From contig OZ244825.1 in the NCBI GenBank assembly GCA_965220385.1, forward strand, positions 124,001-188,000: a DNA stretch of 64,000 bases, read 5' to 3'. The notes under the pieces were generated by a model. It did not search any database. It was not told the DNA's origin and saw only the letters and a list, made by a program, of their open reading frames with translations. Made by a program: the position numbers and the translations under genes. Position 1 is the stretch's first letter. Every line of letters starts with the position of its first letter. The stretch is from PCPOR2b sp965220385. Lineage in GTDB: Bacteria > Poribacteria > WGA-4E > PCPOR2b. Of this stretch, positions 9,108 to 19,126 are shown piece by piece.

Positions 9108-9335
9108 ATGCCAATCTACGAATTTCGTTGCAAACAGTGTGACAGCACGTTTGAGAAACTGTTCAGTTCAAGCGGACAAAAATCATCACTCTCCTGCCCG
9201 GAGTGCGAAAGCAACGATACCACGCAACTGTTCTCTGTCTTCGGCGTTGGGACGTTGGACAGTGTGAACACACCAACAACTGATATGCCGATGTGTGGAA
9301 CTTGTGGGCATCATACACCAAAACCGTGTGCGTAA
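9108..9335 (+). CDS. FmdB-family small zinc-ribbon protein
   Basis: This 75-residue protein starts MPIYEFRCKQC and has two CxxC pairs (C8/C11 and C30/C33, CPEC), the hallmark of the FmdB/CxxC_CxxC_SSSS family of putative regulatory zinc ribbons. A further CGTCGHH cluster is near the C-terminus. GAGGAGAGC precedes the ATG at 9108; an in-frame ATG at 9078 would add ten residues but lacks such a site. The molecular role of the family is poorly known. It lies between tRNA-Gly and the TPR protein gene, 19 bases ahead of the latter. Confidence 0.87.
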   Translation: MPIYEFRCKQCDSTFEKLFSSSGQKSSLSCPECESNDTTQLFSVFGVGTLDSVNTPTTDMPMCGTCGHHTPKPCA

Positions 9336-9354
9336 GAGGTTCAAGAGAAGGTAG

Positions 9355-10464
9355 ATGGATCAAGGTAGACGTTTGACAAAAGAAGATATAAAAAGCGATC
9401 AATTTGTTGATAGCACGATGCAGGTGTATGAGTTCCTCAAAGAGAACTTAAAGTCGATTATTATTGGTGCAGCAATAGTGATTTTGGTTGTCGGGGGATT
9501 TGCTTTTTATCAGCACCAACAACAGACTGCACGGGCAGAAGCCTTTCTAAAATATACTGAAGCTACTGAAAAATTTACCGAAGCCGAAAGCGATTGGTTA
9601 GATGCGGACGAAACGGAACAGCCATTTGAAACCGCTAACACTCAGCTTCAAGCCATATTCCAAAAATACCCTGGAACTGCCGTTGCGGATAAGGCGCGAT
9701 ACAATTACGCAAAAGCCCGCTATTATGAAGGAGATTATGACGGTGCAATCTCCCATTTTCAAGCGGTCGTGAATGAGCATCAACCGGAAAATCAGATCCT
9801 TGCCCTATATGCACAAAAAGCAATTGGCAACTGCTACGAACAGAAAGGCGAATACCAAAAGGCGCTTGAGGCATATTCCCCCGCAGAGGATAAATTGCCT
9901 CAGATTGCCATGCGCGATTATGCCTTCTCGGACTTTCGATTGAGTCAGGCGCGTTGCTACGAAAAACTTGGTGATTTTGATGATGCGCTAGCAATCTATA
10001 AAGATATCACAGACCTCTTTGAAACCAATCTGGAAAAAGCAATCGAGCAAAAAAGCCGTGACTTAATTCCCGGCGCAAAAACGCTGATTGCGAGCCTGCC
10101 GCAGCCGCCGCAGGTAGCAGTCGCTGAAGGGTTGGAAAATCAAGGCAACTATCACGATGCCTTCGTTGCTTACGCCAAAGCGATTCATGACTACAAGGTT
10201 GGTAAGGATATTCATGGAGGTCTCACCGATGAACGACGCAAGGCTATTAATCGTTTTGAAAAAAAAGCGAACGATTTTCTCGTAAACCTGCGTGATGCTC
10301 GGCGTACTGAGTCTGAAGGACGAGACCCGTTGTACTTCTACTCTCAAGCGGTCGGTATCGGGGGGCGTAGTTTCTACGAAAACGTTTTTGGATTTGCGCC
10401 GCACCGCTCGCTCTATGAAAAAGCACGCTTCGGTCGCGATAAACTTCAACGCGCGCAGAAGTAA
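9355..10464 (+). CDS. Membrane-anchored tetratricopeptide repeat protein (YfgM/TPR_21-like)
   Basis: The 369-residue protein has a short cytoplasmic N-terminus, one transmembrane helix at about 34-51 (IIIGAAIVILVVGGFAFY), then a helical region with repeats typical of TPR units (YNYAKARYYEGDYDGAISHF and YEQKGEYQKALEAY). This layout resembles YfgM or BamD-like periplasmic scaffolds that assist protein export. The start has AGAGAAGG about four bases upstream. The next gene, mutS2, starts 69 bases downstream and may be cotranscribed. The precise partner is not identifiable. Confidence 0.75.
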   Translation: MDQGRRLTKEDIKSDQFVDSTMQVYEFLKENLKSIIIGAAIVILVVGGFAFYQHQQQTARAEAFLKYTEATEKFTEAESDWLDADETEQPFETANTQLQAIFQKYPGTAVADKARYNYAKARYYEGDYDGAISHFQAVVNEHQPENQILALYAQKAIGNCYEQKGEYQKALEAYSPAEDKLPQIAMRDYAFSDFRLSQARCYEKLGDFDDALAIYKDITDLFETNLEKAIEQKSRDLIPGAKTLIASLPQPPQVAVAEGLENQGNYHDAFVAYAKAIHDYKVGKDIHGGLTDERRKAINRFEKKANDFLVNLRDARRTESEGRDPLYFYSQAVGIGGRSFYENVFGFAPHRSLYEKARFGRDKLQRAQK

Positions 10465-10533
10465 AGTTGTTGGGGCAGGCTGCTTTGCCCATCGTATAAA
10501 AGCTTGGTCAATTCAGCGAATGGGGTTAGTCTC

Positions 10534-12951
10534 ATGATATCTCCTCACACTGAAAAAGTCTTAGAATATGATAAGCTGAAGGCATTGCTCAAGCGGTATG
10601 CACACTCCCAACTGGGGGCGTCACGAGCAGCGAAGTTGAAACCCTTCCGGCAGCTTGATACGATTCGTTATCAGCAGCGATTATGCAGCGAAGCGAAAGC
10701 ATTCTACCAAACCTCCAACGGTTTTCCCCTGCAAGGTTTGAAGGATATTTCCCCAACGCTTCATAAGGTCGCCAAGCCCGGCGCCATTCTTGACGCGGAG
10801 CAATTGCTCGGTGTCAGTCGTGTGGCGGAAGCTGCGCAAAACGTCCAGCGAGCCGTTAAAAAGCAAAATTCGAAAGATTTCCCCAAGCTCTCCTCGATTG
10901 TTCATAATCTTCCGACCTTCCCTGAACTTACCCGATCCATTGATAGATGTCTCAGTCCAGACGGGGATGTCCTTGATCACGCTAGCCCGATGCTCCGATC
11001 TATCCGTCGTAAGTTGGTCCACACACGGACGAACATCCAATCGAAGTTAGAGGGTCTTCTTCAGTCTCCCAATCATCAGCGATCTATCCAAGAACATGTT
11101 ATCACCTCCCGTAACGATCGCTATGTCATTCCCATCAAACAAGATTCAAAGCACAATTTCCCCGGTATTGTTCAGGGTCAATCCTCAAGCGGCGCGACCG
11201 CTTTCATTGAGCCTTTTGGGGTTGTCGATCTCAATAACGAACTGCATCAACTGGCAGATGAGGAACGCCAAGAGATACGACGCATCCTGCTTGAGCTCAG
11301 CGATTTGGTGCGTGAACATTTGACATCGTTGGAACTTGCCTTGGATATCTTGGGAGGACTGGACTTTCTGGGGGCAAAGGCACGATTCAGCATAGAACTC
11401 AACGGCGTTGAACCAACCCTTAACGAACGGTGTGTTATAAAACTGATAGAAGCGAGACATCCGCTCCTTGAAATGAACCTTCGAGCGAGTAAGAAATTGA
11501 AGGAAGAGGAACGCGATCCCAGCTTACCAGAGCGGATTGTGCCAACCGATGCAACGTTGGGCGACACATTTCACACCGTGGTTATTACGGGACCGAATAC
11601 CGGCGGAAAAACCGTTGTTCTCAAAACGGTCGGCTTGCTCACACTCATGGCACAATCAGGATTGCACATCCCTGCGAAAATGGGCAGTGAAGTTGGCGTC
11701 TTCGACCAGATGTTCGCCGATATCGGGGATGAACAGAGTATCGAGCAGAATCTCAGTACATTTTCGTCCCATATCACTAAAATTATCTCGCTTCTGGAGG
11801 AAGCGGATGAGAATTCGTTGGTGCTGTTGGATGAAATTGGGGCGGGCACGGATCCGACGGAAGGCGCGGCGCTCGGTATGGCAATCTTAGACTGGTTGGC
11901 GACGCGCAAGGTTCGTACGGTTGCTACAACCCACTACGGCGCATTGAAAGCGTACGCACATGCACAAGACTGCATGGAAAACGCCTCAATGGAATTTGAT
12001 TGGCAAACACTGAGACCTACCTATCGCCTTCAGATTGGCGTACCCGGCAGCAGTAACGCCTTCAAGATTGCACAGAGATTGGGCATGCCCGGCGCAATCA
12101 CCGATGCCGCTAAAGCGTACATGGGTAACCAGACCGTTGCTGTGGAAGATCTCATCGTTAGTATGCAAGCGTCCCAGAATGAGTTGGACGTTGAACGTGA
12201 AATGGTGCAGGAGAAACTCCGAGTGGCAGACACCGCCGCCCGAAAGCACGAGACGCTAATCAACCAGATCGAAACGGAGCGGGAAGAACTGCGTGACCAA
12301 GCTGAGCAGGAGGCCGCTGTAATAGTCAAGGATGCTCGCAAACTTGTTGAACAGACGATAGCAGAAGTACGGCGAGCGAATGCCTCAAAAGATAGTGTCA
12401 GCAACGCTTTTACACGTATTGAAGGCGCGCAGAAAAATCTGAACCAGAGACGCGAAGAACAACACTCAGGAAAACCGCATCCCGATGCAATTCGAGTGCA
12501 GGTCGGCGATAAAGTTCGTGTAAAAAGCCTGAATCAATTTGGCGAAGTTTTCTCGGTTTCAAGCGGGAAAAATCCTCTGCTTATCAAGGTAGGTAACATG
12601 CAAATGCGCGTGTCACACGGAGAAATTGAGCCCGTCCGTCCTGAAGACAACAAGCGAGAACTTTCTACCTCAATTTTAGATGTTCAGTATAACAAGACAG
12701 GGAATGTTAAAACAGAATTGAACCTGCAAGGAAAAACGGTACATGAGGCTTGGACGGAAACTGATAAATATATAGATGATGCGTTTCTTGCGGGGTTACT
12801 GAGGGTGCGGATTGTCCACGGCAAAGGCACTGGGGCATTACGGACCGCAATCCATGAGCTCCTGCAGGATCACGCGCAAGTGAGTGATTTTCAAGTGGCA
12901 GCACTCAATGAGGGTGGAGCAGGCGCAACGATTGTCACATTGAAAGAATAG
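10534..12951 (+). CDS. mutS2: MutS2 family ATPase with C-terminal Smr domain
   Basis: This 805-residue protein has the MutS-family core with Walker A GPNTGGKT (353-360), Walker B LVLLDEIGAGTDPTEG (about 428-443), a long coiled coil (about 540-640), and the C-terminal Smr domain with LNLQGKTVHEA (about 728) and HGKGTGALR. The size and order are those of MutS2. Family members bind branched DNA and suppress recombination, and some split collided ribosomes. The more common DLRG motif of the Smr domain reads LNLQG, so nuclease activity is uncertain. I prefer the ATG at 10534 to an upstream in-frame TTG at 10504. Confidence 0.95.
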   Translation: MISPHTEKVLEYDKLKALLKRYAHSQLGASRAAKLKPFRQLDTIRYQQRLCSEAKAFYQTSNGFPLQGLKDISPTLHKVAKPGAILDAEQLLGVSRVAEAAQNVQRAVKKQNSKDFPKLSSIVHNLPTFPELTRSIDRCLSPDGDVLDHASPMLRSIRRKLVHTRTNIQSKLEGLLQSPNHQRSIQEHVITSRNDRYVIPIKQDSKHNFPGIVQGQSSSGATAFIEPFGVVDLNNELHQLADEERQEIRRILLELSDLVREHLTSLELALDILGGLDFLGAKARFSIELNGVEPTLNERCVIKLIEARHPLLEMNLRASKKLKEEERDPSLPERIVPTDATLGDTFHTVVITGPNTGGKTVVLKTVGLLTLMAQSGLHIPAKMGSEVGVFDQMFADIGDEQSIEQNLSTFSSHITKIISLLEEADENSLVLLDEIGAGTDPTEGAALGMAILDWLATRKVRTVATTHYGALKAYAHAQDCMENASMEFDWQTLRPTYRLQIGVPGSSNAFKIAQRLGMPGAITDAAKAYMGNQTVAVEDLIVSMQASQNELDVEREMVQEKLRVADTAARKHETLINQIETEREELRDQAEQEAAVIVKDARKLVEQTIAEVRRANASKDSVSNAFTRIEGAQKNLNQRREEQHSGKPHPDAIRVQVGDKVRVKSLNQFGEVFSVSSGKNPLLIKVGNMQMRVSHGEIEPVRPEDNKRELSTSILDVQYNKTGNVKTELNLQGKTVHEAWTETDKYIDDAFLAGLLRVRIVHGKGTGALRTAIHELLQDHAQVSDFQVAALNEGGAGATIVTLKE

Positions 12952-13321
12952 TAAGAGAGATTTGGACTAATTACTTAGAACTATCGGCTTGCATCGGGCA
13001 GATCTCCTTGCTCTGCGAGCAGCGTTGGAAAATTGCGAAGGATCACTATTCAATTCACAGGACGATCGAAGAAGATGGCTTCCAACAGGACGTTGTTGTG
13101 ACAATGTTAAAAGCTAATCACTGATACCAACGTCCGATGTGAGGGTTACTAAATCCGAACGATGCTAAGCCATCAAATTTCGCAGTACGTTTCACGTTTC
13201 ATACCGATTTTGGCTTGACATTTTCCATCTCGACGCTTCAGAATTATTGGGGTGAAAGAGGCTTCACGATTCGAGATGCGAAAAGCAAGCCTAAACCTGT
13301 ATCAGACGAAGGTGAGTTGTG
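12952..13321 (+). other. Intergenic region between mutS2 and dnaG
   Basis: I see no convincing gene in these 370 bases. TTGACA at 13215-13220 is followed 18 bases later by a poor -10 (CAGAAT), so dnaG may have a weak promoter here. Confidence 0.4.
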
Positions 13322-15106
13322 ATGAGACAGGCTTCTAACCACATTCCACGCGAAATACTTGATAATATCTGTGCACAGAACGATATTGTCGAAGTGATAT
13401 CGGAGTCTGGAGTTCTGTTGAAGCCTGTCGGCAAAGCCTATAAGGGGCTGTGTCCCTTCCACGACGAGAAAACCCCCTCCTTTAATGTCTCTCCCGAAAA
13501 ACAGGCGTTTTACTGTTTCGGATGCAATGCCGGCGGTAATGTCGTCAGCTTCCTCAGGAAATATGACGGTAAATCTTTCATGGAAGCGATGGAATGGCTG
13601 TCAGAACGCGCAGGTATTCCGTTGCCCGCCCAAGATGGAAGAGCACGCCAGATTAGCCAAAAACGTCTGGAACTGCAAGACCTGAATCGGTTTGCAATGG
13701 AGCATTTTCACCAGCAACTCCTGAATCCGAAAATTGGTGGTCAGGCGTTGGCATACTTGAAAAACCGATCCATCAAAGATGAAACGATCAAAGAGTTCCA
13801 GCTTGGGTACGCGACGCCGGGACGACAAGATATTGTTAAAGTTGCCACACAAACCGGTTTCTCAATCCAACAACTCATCGATGTTGGACTCATTAGAAGC
13901 GATGACCGCGGAACCATGGATCGATTTCGGGGACGCGTTATCTTTCCAATCCGAGATGAACGGGGCAATCCTGTCGGATTTGGCGGGCGTGCATTGTCGG
14001 AAGAGCAGCTTCCCAAATATCTAAATTCTCCTACCACGACTCTGTACGATAAGAGTAAAACCCTTTACAACTTATACGAGGCACGTCAGGCAATCCAAAA
14101 AGAGGAGAAAGTTATCCTCGTTGAGGGTTATTTTGACGCGCTCATGCCGTATCAAGCGGGTGCCCAGAATGTTGTCGCATCGCTAGGCACTTCGTTCAGC
14201 GCTTCGCATGCCGATCTATTAAAGCGGTTTGCCGAAGAAACTATCCTTCTCTATGACGGAGATCCGGCGGGGTTTCAGGCGGCATTACGCGGATTGCATA
14301 TCCTTCTGGCAGCCGGATTGCGCGTTCGGGTGGCGAGCCTACCCGCCGATACAGATCCAGATCAATTCATCCGCACGCAAGGTCTCGATGGGTTCAATCA
14401 ACTGATCGGTTCTGCGATGAACCTAATCGAGTTTCAAATCCAGCGCGCAACGCAACAGCATGCAATTCATCGCATTGATGTAAAGACACAAGCTATCAAA
14501 GAGATCGCCCTGACCTTATCCAACCTCAAGAATCAGGTTGAACTCAGCGAATATACGAAATACGCAGCACAAGAACTCGACATCGACAGATCAGTACTTT
14601 CGCGGGAGTTGCAGCGTCTGGGCGTCAAGACCTCTCGTTCAGTTTCGCCGCCCCGACACACACACGCCGCGCCAACCGCAAGGATGAGTCCGCGCGAATC
14701 AATCGAGTGGCAGCTGATTGAAGCGCTGGTACAAGGGCCCGACCTCATCCCGCTTGCCAAAGCGAATTTTCACTATCAAGATTTCACCCATCCTGACTTT
14801 GCAACTATTGGCAGGATGCTTTGGGAAGCGACTGATAATGAGGGTATCATTGATATGCAGAACCTCATAAACGCTTGTGCCAATGAAAAAATTACAGGTA
14901 TAATCTCCAAGGCTCTTCTAAAAAAGACAATCCCTCCAAATTTGAGCACACGGGTGGAGGGTTGTCTGAAAAAACTCAAAGATTTCCTGTTGTGGGATGT
15001 TGAGCGTATGAGGCGCTCTGAGGCACTTGCACAAGGGAATAACAGCAGAAGCATTCTGGCAGAGCTCGTTGAACTCTCAAACCGAAGAAGGCAATTAGCC
15101 CGCTAA
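13322..15106 (+). CDS. dnaG: DNA primase DnaG
   Basis: The 594-residue protein has the CHC2 zinc finger (C44, H47, C65, C68 in CPFHDEKTPSF and YCFGC), the catalytic core with FGGRAL, and the TOPRIM motifs VEGYFDAL (about 269) and LYDGDPAG (about 312). The C-terminal part (about 460-594) would be the helicase-interaction region. It makes RNA primers for replication. A GTG sits directly before the ATG at 13322; AAGGTGAG is better spaced for the ATG. It lies 44 bases upstream of rpoD, the classic dnaG-rpoD arrangement. Confidence 0.95.
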   Translation: MRQASNHIPREILDNICAQNDIVEVISESGVLLKPVGKAYKGLCPFHDEKTPSFNVSPEKQAFYCFGCNAGGNVVSFLRKYDGKSFMEAMEWLSERAGIPLPAQDGRARQISQKRLELQDLNRFAMEHFHQQLLNPKIGGQALAYLKNRSIKDETIKEFQLGYATPGRQDIVKVATQTGFSIQQLIDVGLIRSDDRGTMDRFRGRVIFPIRDERGNPVGFGGRALSEEQLPKYLNSPTTTLYDKSKTLYNLYEARQAIQKEEKVILVEGYFDALMPYQAGAQNVVASLGTSFSASHADLLKRFAEETILLYDGDPAGFQAALRGLHILLAAGLRVRVASLPADTDPDQFIRTQGLDGFNQLIGSAMNLIEFQIQRATQQHAIHRIDVKTQAIKEIALTLSNLKNQVELSEYTKYAAQELDIDRSVLSRELQRLGVKTSRSVSPPRHTHAAPTARMSPRESIEWQLIEALVQGPDLIPLAKANFHYQDFTHPDFATIGRMLWEATDNEGIIDMQNLINACANEKITGIISKALLKKTIPPNLSTRVEGCLKKLKDFLLWDVERMRRSEALAQGNNSRSILAELVELSNRRRQLAR

Positions 15107-15150
15107 CCCCTGTTATGGCTTCGGGAAGGGCACGAGGAGAATAAACCACA

Positions 15151-16926
15151 ATGGCTTCGAGAACTAAAGGAGATGATCGCTCAATAAATGTCGATAAGGA
15201 GAAGCATCTTCTTGACTATGAAGAGCAACCGAATTCTTCACCACCCGACGATCTTGATGACCTACTACAAATTGATTTAGAAGAAATTAACCTTTCAGAA
15301 AATCCAGCAGATCTTGATGAGGGAGATTTAACAATGAATTTCAATATCAACCAAGCAGCCGATTTTGATGCACCTGATTACTCTGATGCGGAAGATTTTG
15401 ACGATAATGATTCTGATGAATTATCTCTGGATCCGGGGAAACTCGATAAGGTAGACGATCCAGTGAAGGTGTATCTGCGGGAGATGGGGAGTATAGCTTT
15501 GCTGACGAAGCAGCAGGAGGTCTCCTTATCAAGACAGATTGAAGAAGGGCATCGTAAAATCGAAGAGGCAATATTTGAGACGCCAGTCGCAATTGCAGAG
15601 GTGCGGAAACTCCTCAATCAGATTCTGATTGGTGAGAGAAAGGCTTCTGATGTGATTGCGATGGAGGTTTCGACGACATCTGCCAATGATAAAGAAGAGA
15701 AATATCTAAAAGTGGCGCGGAAACTGATGGAAGATCTGAAGGACGTGGACCTAGAAATGCGTCTCCAGGAACGTGAGCTGGCCAATGAAAAGCTGTCTGC
15801 TAAAGAAAAGAAAGCCCTTGATAAAAAACTCGAATCCAGTCGCTTAAAGTTGGTGGAGATCCTCAAAGAGCTTAAGATTGATAGTGAAGAAATTAGTAAG
15901 ATTGCGGGTAAGATCAAAGATATTGCAGCCCGTATGGCGGATTTGGAAAATCAGGTGGCGCGGATCGAAAAGGCGAGTAACCTATCTGCGGCTGAAATCT
16001 GTAAGCGGGTACAGGGTTACACACTGCACAAGACGAAACGACGCGCCCCTCGCGATTTTAAAAAACTTAAAGAATATAACCGAGAGATTGTCAAAGCAAG
16101 GCGAGCTATCAAAAGGTTAGAACGCGAAATTGGTGCCTCACGCGAACAACTCGACCTTGCGACTCAGCGAATCCGGGCCGGGGAAGCGACAGCGCAAGAA
16201 GCCAAGATGACGATTGTTGAAGCCAATTTGCGGCTTGTTGTCAGCATTGCCAAAAAATATAGAAATCGCACACCGGGATTGACGTTCCTTGATCTCATTC
16301 AGGAGGGAAACATCGGCTTGATGAAAGCCGTGGACAAATTTGAGTATAAGCGGGGATATAAATTTAGCACGTATGCGACATGGTGGATTCGTCAGGGGAT
16401 TACCCGTGCCATTGCTGATCAGGCGCGTACTATCCGTATCCCTGTCCACATGATTGAAACCATCAACAAACTGATCCGCACTTCCCGTTACTTGGTTCAG
16501 GAGAAAGGCAGAGAACCGCTGCCAGAAGAGATCGCCGGTGAGATGGACATCCCGATTGACAAAGTGCGGCAGGTCTTCCGAATTGCACAGGAGCCGATCT
16601 CCTTAGAAACCTCGGTTGGGGAAGACGAAGATAGCCAGCTCCGAGATTTTATTGAGGATAAGACCTCAAAGTCCCCTGTCGCCGAAGCAACATTTACCAT
16701 GCTCAAGGAGCGTATCGAAGAGGTTCTCGTTACGTTGACAGAACGCGAGGCGAAGGTCATCCGATTGAGATTTGGGATTGGAGACGGCTATCCTCGGACG
16801 TTGGAGGAGGTAGGTACGGAGTTTCAAGTCACCCGCGAGCGGATCCGCCAGATTGAAGCAAAAGCGCTGCGGAAGTTGCGCCATCCAACCCGAAGCCAAC
16901 AACTGCGCGGCTTTCTCGAAAGTTAA
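15151..16926 (+). CDS. rpoD: Primary sigma-70 factor RpoD
   Basis: This 591-residue sigma factor has an acidic N-terminus (1-105) and region 1.2 (DPVKVYLREMG, about 106). A long lysine- and glutamate-rich non-conserved region follows (about 140-340). Region 2 comes next (NLRLVVSIAKKYRNR, KFSTYATWWIRQ), then region 3, and region 4 ends the protein with the helix-turn-helix VTRERIRQIEAKALRKLRHP. It directs RNA polymerase to housekeeping promoters, consistent with the TTGACA/TATAAT pairs in the window. GAGGAGAATAAACCACA precedes the ATG. The gene follows dnaG and is followed by a tRNA promoter. Confidence 0.97.
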   Translation: MASRTKGDDRSINVDKEKHLLDYEEQPNSSPPDDLDDLLQIDLEEINLSENPADLDEGDLTMNFNINQAADFDAPDYSDAEDFDDNDSDELSLDPGKLDKVDDPVKVYLREMGSIALLTKQQEVSLSRQIEEGHRKIEEAIFETPVAIAEVRKLLNQILIGERKASDVIAMEVSTTSANDKEEKYLKVARKLMEDLKDVDLEMRLQERELANEKLSAKEKKALDKKLESSRLKLVEILKELKIDSEEISKIAGKIKDIAARMADLENQVARIEKASNLSAAEICKRVQGYTLHKTKRRAPRDFKKLKEYNREIVKARRAIKRLEREIGASREQLDLATQRIRAGEATAQEAKMTIVEANLRLVVSIAKKYRNRTPGLTFLDLIQEGNIGLMKAVDKFEYKRGYKFSTYATWWIRQGITRAIADQARTIRIPVHMIETINKLIRTSRYLVQEKGREPLPEEIAGEMDIPIDKVRQVFRIAQEPISLETSVGEDEDSQLRDFIEDKTSKSPVAEATFTMLKERIEEVLVTLTEREAKVIRLRFGIGDGYPRTLEEVGTEFQVTRERIRQIEAKALRKLRHPTRSQQLRGFLES

Positions 16927-16936
16927 GCGATTTCGG

Positions 16937-16965
16937 TTGACAAATCTACATCAAACTCTTATAAT
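16937..16965 (+). promoter_or_regulatory. Consensus promoter of the tRNA pair
   Basis: TTGACA at 16937-16942 and TATAAT at 16960-16965 are spaced by 17 bases and end 17 bases before the first tRNA. Confidence 0.85.
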
Positions 16966-16982
16966 ACTCGCGCAATTCAAGG

Positions 16983-17058
16983 GGGCCTGTAGCTCAGGGG
17001 TTAGAGCAGCCGGCTCATAACCGGCCGGTCCTAGGTTCGAATCCTAGTGGGCCCACCA
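16983..17058 (+). tRNA. tRNA with anticodon CAT (Met or Ile2)
   Basis: The acceptor stem GGGCCTG/TGGGCCC includes two wobble pairs. The anticodon stem GCCGG/CCGGC holds loop CTCATAA, and the T-arm is CTAGG-TTCGAAT-CCTAG. CCA is encoded. Position 1 pairs normally (G-C), so it is not an initiator. Elongator Met and lysidine-modified Ile2 cannot be separated by eye. Confidence 0.92.
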
Positions 17059-17103
17059 CCTTCTTCCCATCTCAGTTTTTTTTCCCTATCCAATCCAATC
17101 TAT

Positions 17104-17176
17104 GGGGCGTTAGCTCAGGGGTACGAGCGCTACCTTCACACGGTAGAAGTCACTGGTTCAAATCCAGTACGCCCCA
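17104..17176 (+). tRNA. tRNA-Val (anticodon CAC)
   Basis: The acceptor stem is GGGGCGT/ACGCCCC, the D-arm GCTCAGGGGTACGAGC, and the anticodon stem CTACC/GGTAG with loop TTCACAC gives CAC. The T-arm is CTGG-TTCAAAT-CCAG. CCA is not encoded, unlike in its neighbour 45 bases upstream, with which it probably shares a transcript. Confidence 0.92.
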
Positions 17177-17189
17177 TCATCTTTGCCAG

Positions 17190-19004
17190 CTATCCCACTT
17201 CCTGCCCCTTGTACTGAAGTTGATATAACCGATAGTAGATACCCCGTTGCTGGAGCAGCTCGTTGTGCGTCCCCATCTCCCCGATCTCCCCACGGTGCAT
17301 GACGATGATTTTATCCGCGTTCTGAATTGTCGAAAGGCGATGTGCGATCACAATTGAGGTCCGATTTGCCATTAAGCGGTTCAGGGCGTCCTGAATGAGC
17401 AGTTCCGTTTCGGTGTCCACACTGGAGGTCGCTTCATCAAGGATAAGGATGTCGGGATCGGAAGCCAGCGCGCGCGCAAAGGCGACGAGCTGCTTCTGTC
17501 CAACCGATAGCCCCGCGCCACCTTCTCTTATTTCAGTTGCGTAGCCAGCTGGCATATTCTGAACATATCTATCCAGATGTACCTCTTTTGCGGCGGCAAT
17601 CGTATCCTCTTTTGTTATTCCCGGATTCTCCAGATTAATATTCTTCTCAATTGTCCCCGAAAATAGGAAAATATTCTGCTGCACAATATTAACGGCGCGG
17701 CGTAGGTCTGGCAACTCCATCTCCCGAAGATCCGTGCCATCAATCAGAACCTGTCCCTCGTTCACTTCGTAGAATCGGCATAGTAGATTGATGATCGATG
17801 TTTTGCCCGATCCGGTGTGCCCTACAAACGCGACCTTTTCGCCCGCCTTCACCTTGAAGGAGACATCGCGAAGGACATAATCGTCTGCGTTGTAAGCGAA
17901 CCAGACATTGCGAAACTCAATTTCCCCCTTTAATGCTTCCAGTTCTTTGCCTGAGGCCGGGCTCACAATCGTTGGTTCCGTATCCATCAAGTCAAAGATC
18001 CGTTCAGACGATGCCATCGCGTTCTGGAAAATTGTGTATTTCTCACTCAGTTCGCGAATGGGCCAGAAAAATCGCTGGCTGTATTGGATGAACGCGAACA
18101 ATGTACCGAGAGTCAACGCATCTTGCAGAGCCTGTCCACCGCCATACCAGATGATAACCGTCAGTGCAAGCGAACCGCAGACCTCGATCATTGGAGAAAA
18201 AAGCGAGAAGTAGAAAATGCTACGTAGGTTTGCGCCGAGGTATTGCTGATTCTTCTCGTCGAACCGTACCATGCTGCGCGGTTCCTGCGTGAAAAGCTGC
18301 ATCGTTGTCATACCGACAATGCTTTCGTTCAGATACGCGTTAATCTGGGCAAGATACCTGCGCTGATCGCGGAACGCACGACGCGAGTAGATCTGATAAA
18401 GGGTCGTCGCTGCAAAGATGATTGGTAATACAGTAAAACTTACTAATGCCAACTTCCAATCCATGAGCAGCATCATCACCATAATACCGAAGATGGTGAG
18501 TAAGTCGCCAAAAACCGTAATGACTCCAGACGTGAATAGCTCCTTTAGTATCTCCACATCGCCCATGACACGGGTCATTAATCTGCCCACAGGATTTCGG
18601 TCAAAGAAACGGACATCCAGCCGCTGCAAATGTGAAAAGAGTGACATCCGAATGTCATACATCGCCTTCTGCCCTACCATCTGCATTCGGTACTCTTCAA
18701 AATAGGTAAATATGAATCTCGCCACGAGGAGGAGGATATAATAGATCGCAATCGTTTTCAGACCCTGCAGATTTCCCGGCCCAATGTATTCATCGATCCC
18801 ATGCTTCATCAGTAATGGCATCAACCATTCAGCGCCCCTGCTGCCAATCATCAGAAACCCGATGAGCACAACTTCAAGCCGATACGGTTTCAGGTAGCCA
18901 ATCAGCCGCTTCATCAATACTCGATCATATACTTTGCCGAGTTGATCTTCCTCTTCGCTATAGTCGTAGAGTTGACCGCCGCTACCACTACCACCGCCGA
19001 ACAT
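17190..19004 (-). CDS. ABC exporter half-transporter, ATP-binding and permease protein (catalytic-glutamate half)
   Basis: The 604-residue protein has six predicted membrane helices (about 40-330) and a nucleotide-binding domain with Walker A GHTGSGKTS (about 396), signature LSVGQKQ and Walker B ILILDEATSS with the catalytic glutamate. The signature has V where LSGGQ has G, as in the consensus-ATPase halves of some heterodimeric exporters (TM288/BmrD type). The start at 19004 (MFGGG) has a perfect AAGGAGG eight bases upstream; an in-frame ATG at 19049 lacks one. Its likely partner, with the complementary defect, is encoded at 21782-23467. The substrate (drug or lipid) is unknown. Confidence 0.88.
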   Translation of the reverse strand: MFGGGSGSGGQLYDYSEEEDQLGKVYDRVLMKRLIGYLKPYRLEVVLIGFLMIGSRGAEWLMPLLMKHGIDEYIGPGNLQGLKTIAIYYILLLVARFIFTYFEEYRMQMVGQKAMYDIRMSLFSHLQRLDVRFFDRNPVGRLMTRVMGDVEILKELFTSGVITVFGDLLTIFGIMVMMLLMDWKLALVSFTVLPIIFAATTLYQIYSRRAFRDQRRYLAQINAYLNESIVGMTTMQLFTQEPRSMVRFDEKNQQYLGANLRSIFYFSLFSPMIEVCGSLALTVIIWYGGGQALQDALTLGTLFAFIQYSQRFFWPIRELSEKYTIFQNAMASSERIFDLMDTEPTIVSPASGKELEALKGEIEFRNVWFAYNADDYVLRDVSFKVKAGEKVAFVGHTGSGKTSIINLLCRFYEVNEGQVLIDGTDLREMELPDLRRAVNIVQQNIFLFSGTIEKNINLENPGITKEDTIAAAKEVHLDRYVQNMPAGYATEIREGGAGLSVGQKQLVAFARALASDPDILILDEATSSVDTETELLIQDALNRLMANRTSIVIAHRLSTIQNADKIIVMHRGEIGEMGTHNELLQQRGIYYRLYQLQYKGQEVG

Positions 19005-19126
19005 AGCTAAATCCTCCTTGTGCCATAATCTTTCTCCCTCTCGGTACATATCGAGTTATTTGCAACCGATGTATTATGAGATCCATTTCTTTCCTGCTAA
19101 ATATTTCACTCGTTTTTTTGATCGTT

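Noticed and set aside
12990..13125. Coding-like stretch ending in MLKANH after mutS2
   Set aside because: There is no start codon with a ribosome binding site, and sense runs in two frames are short.
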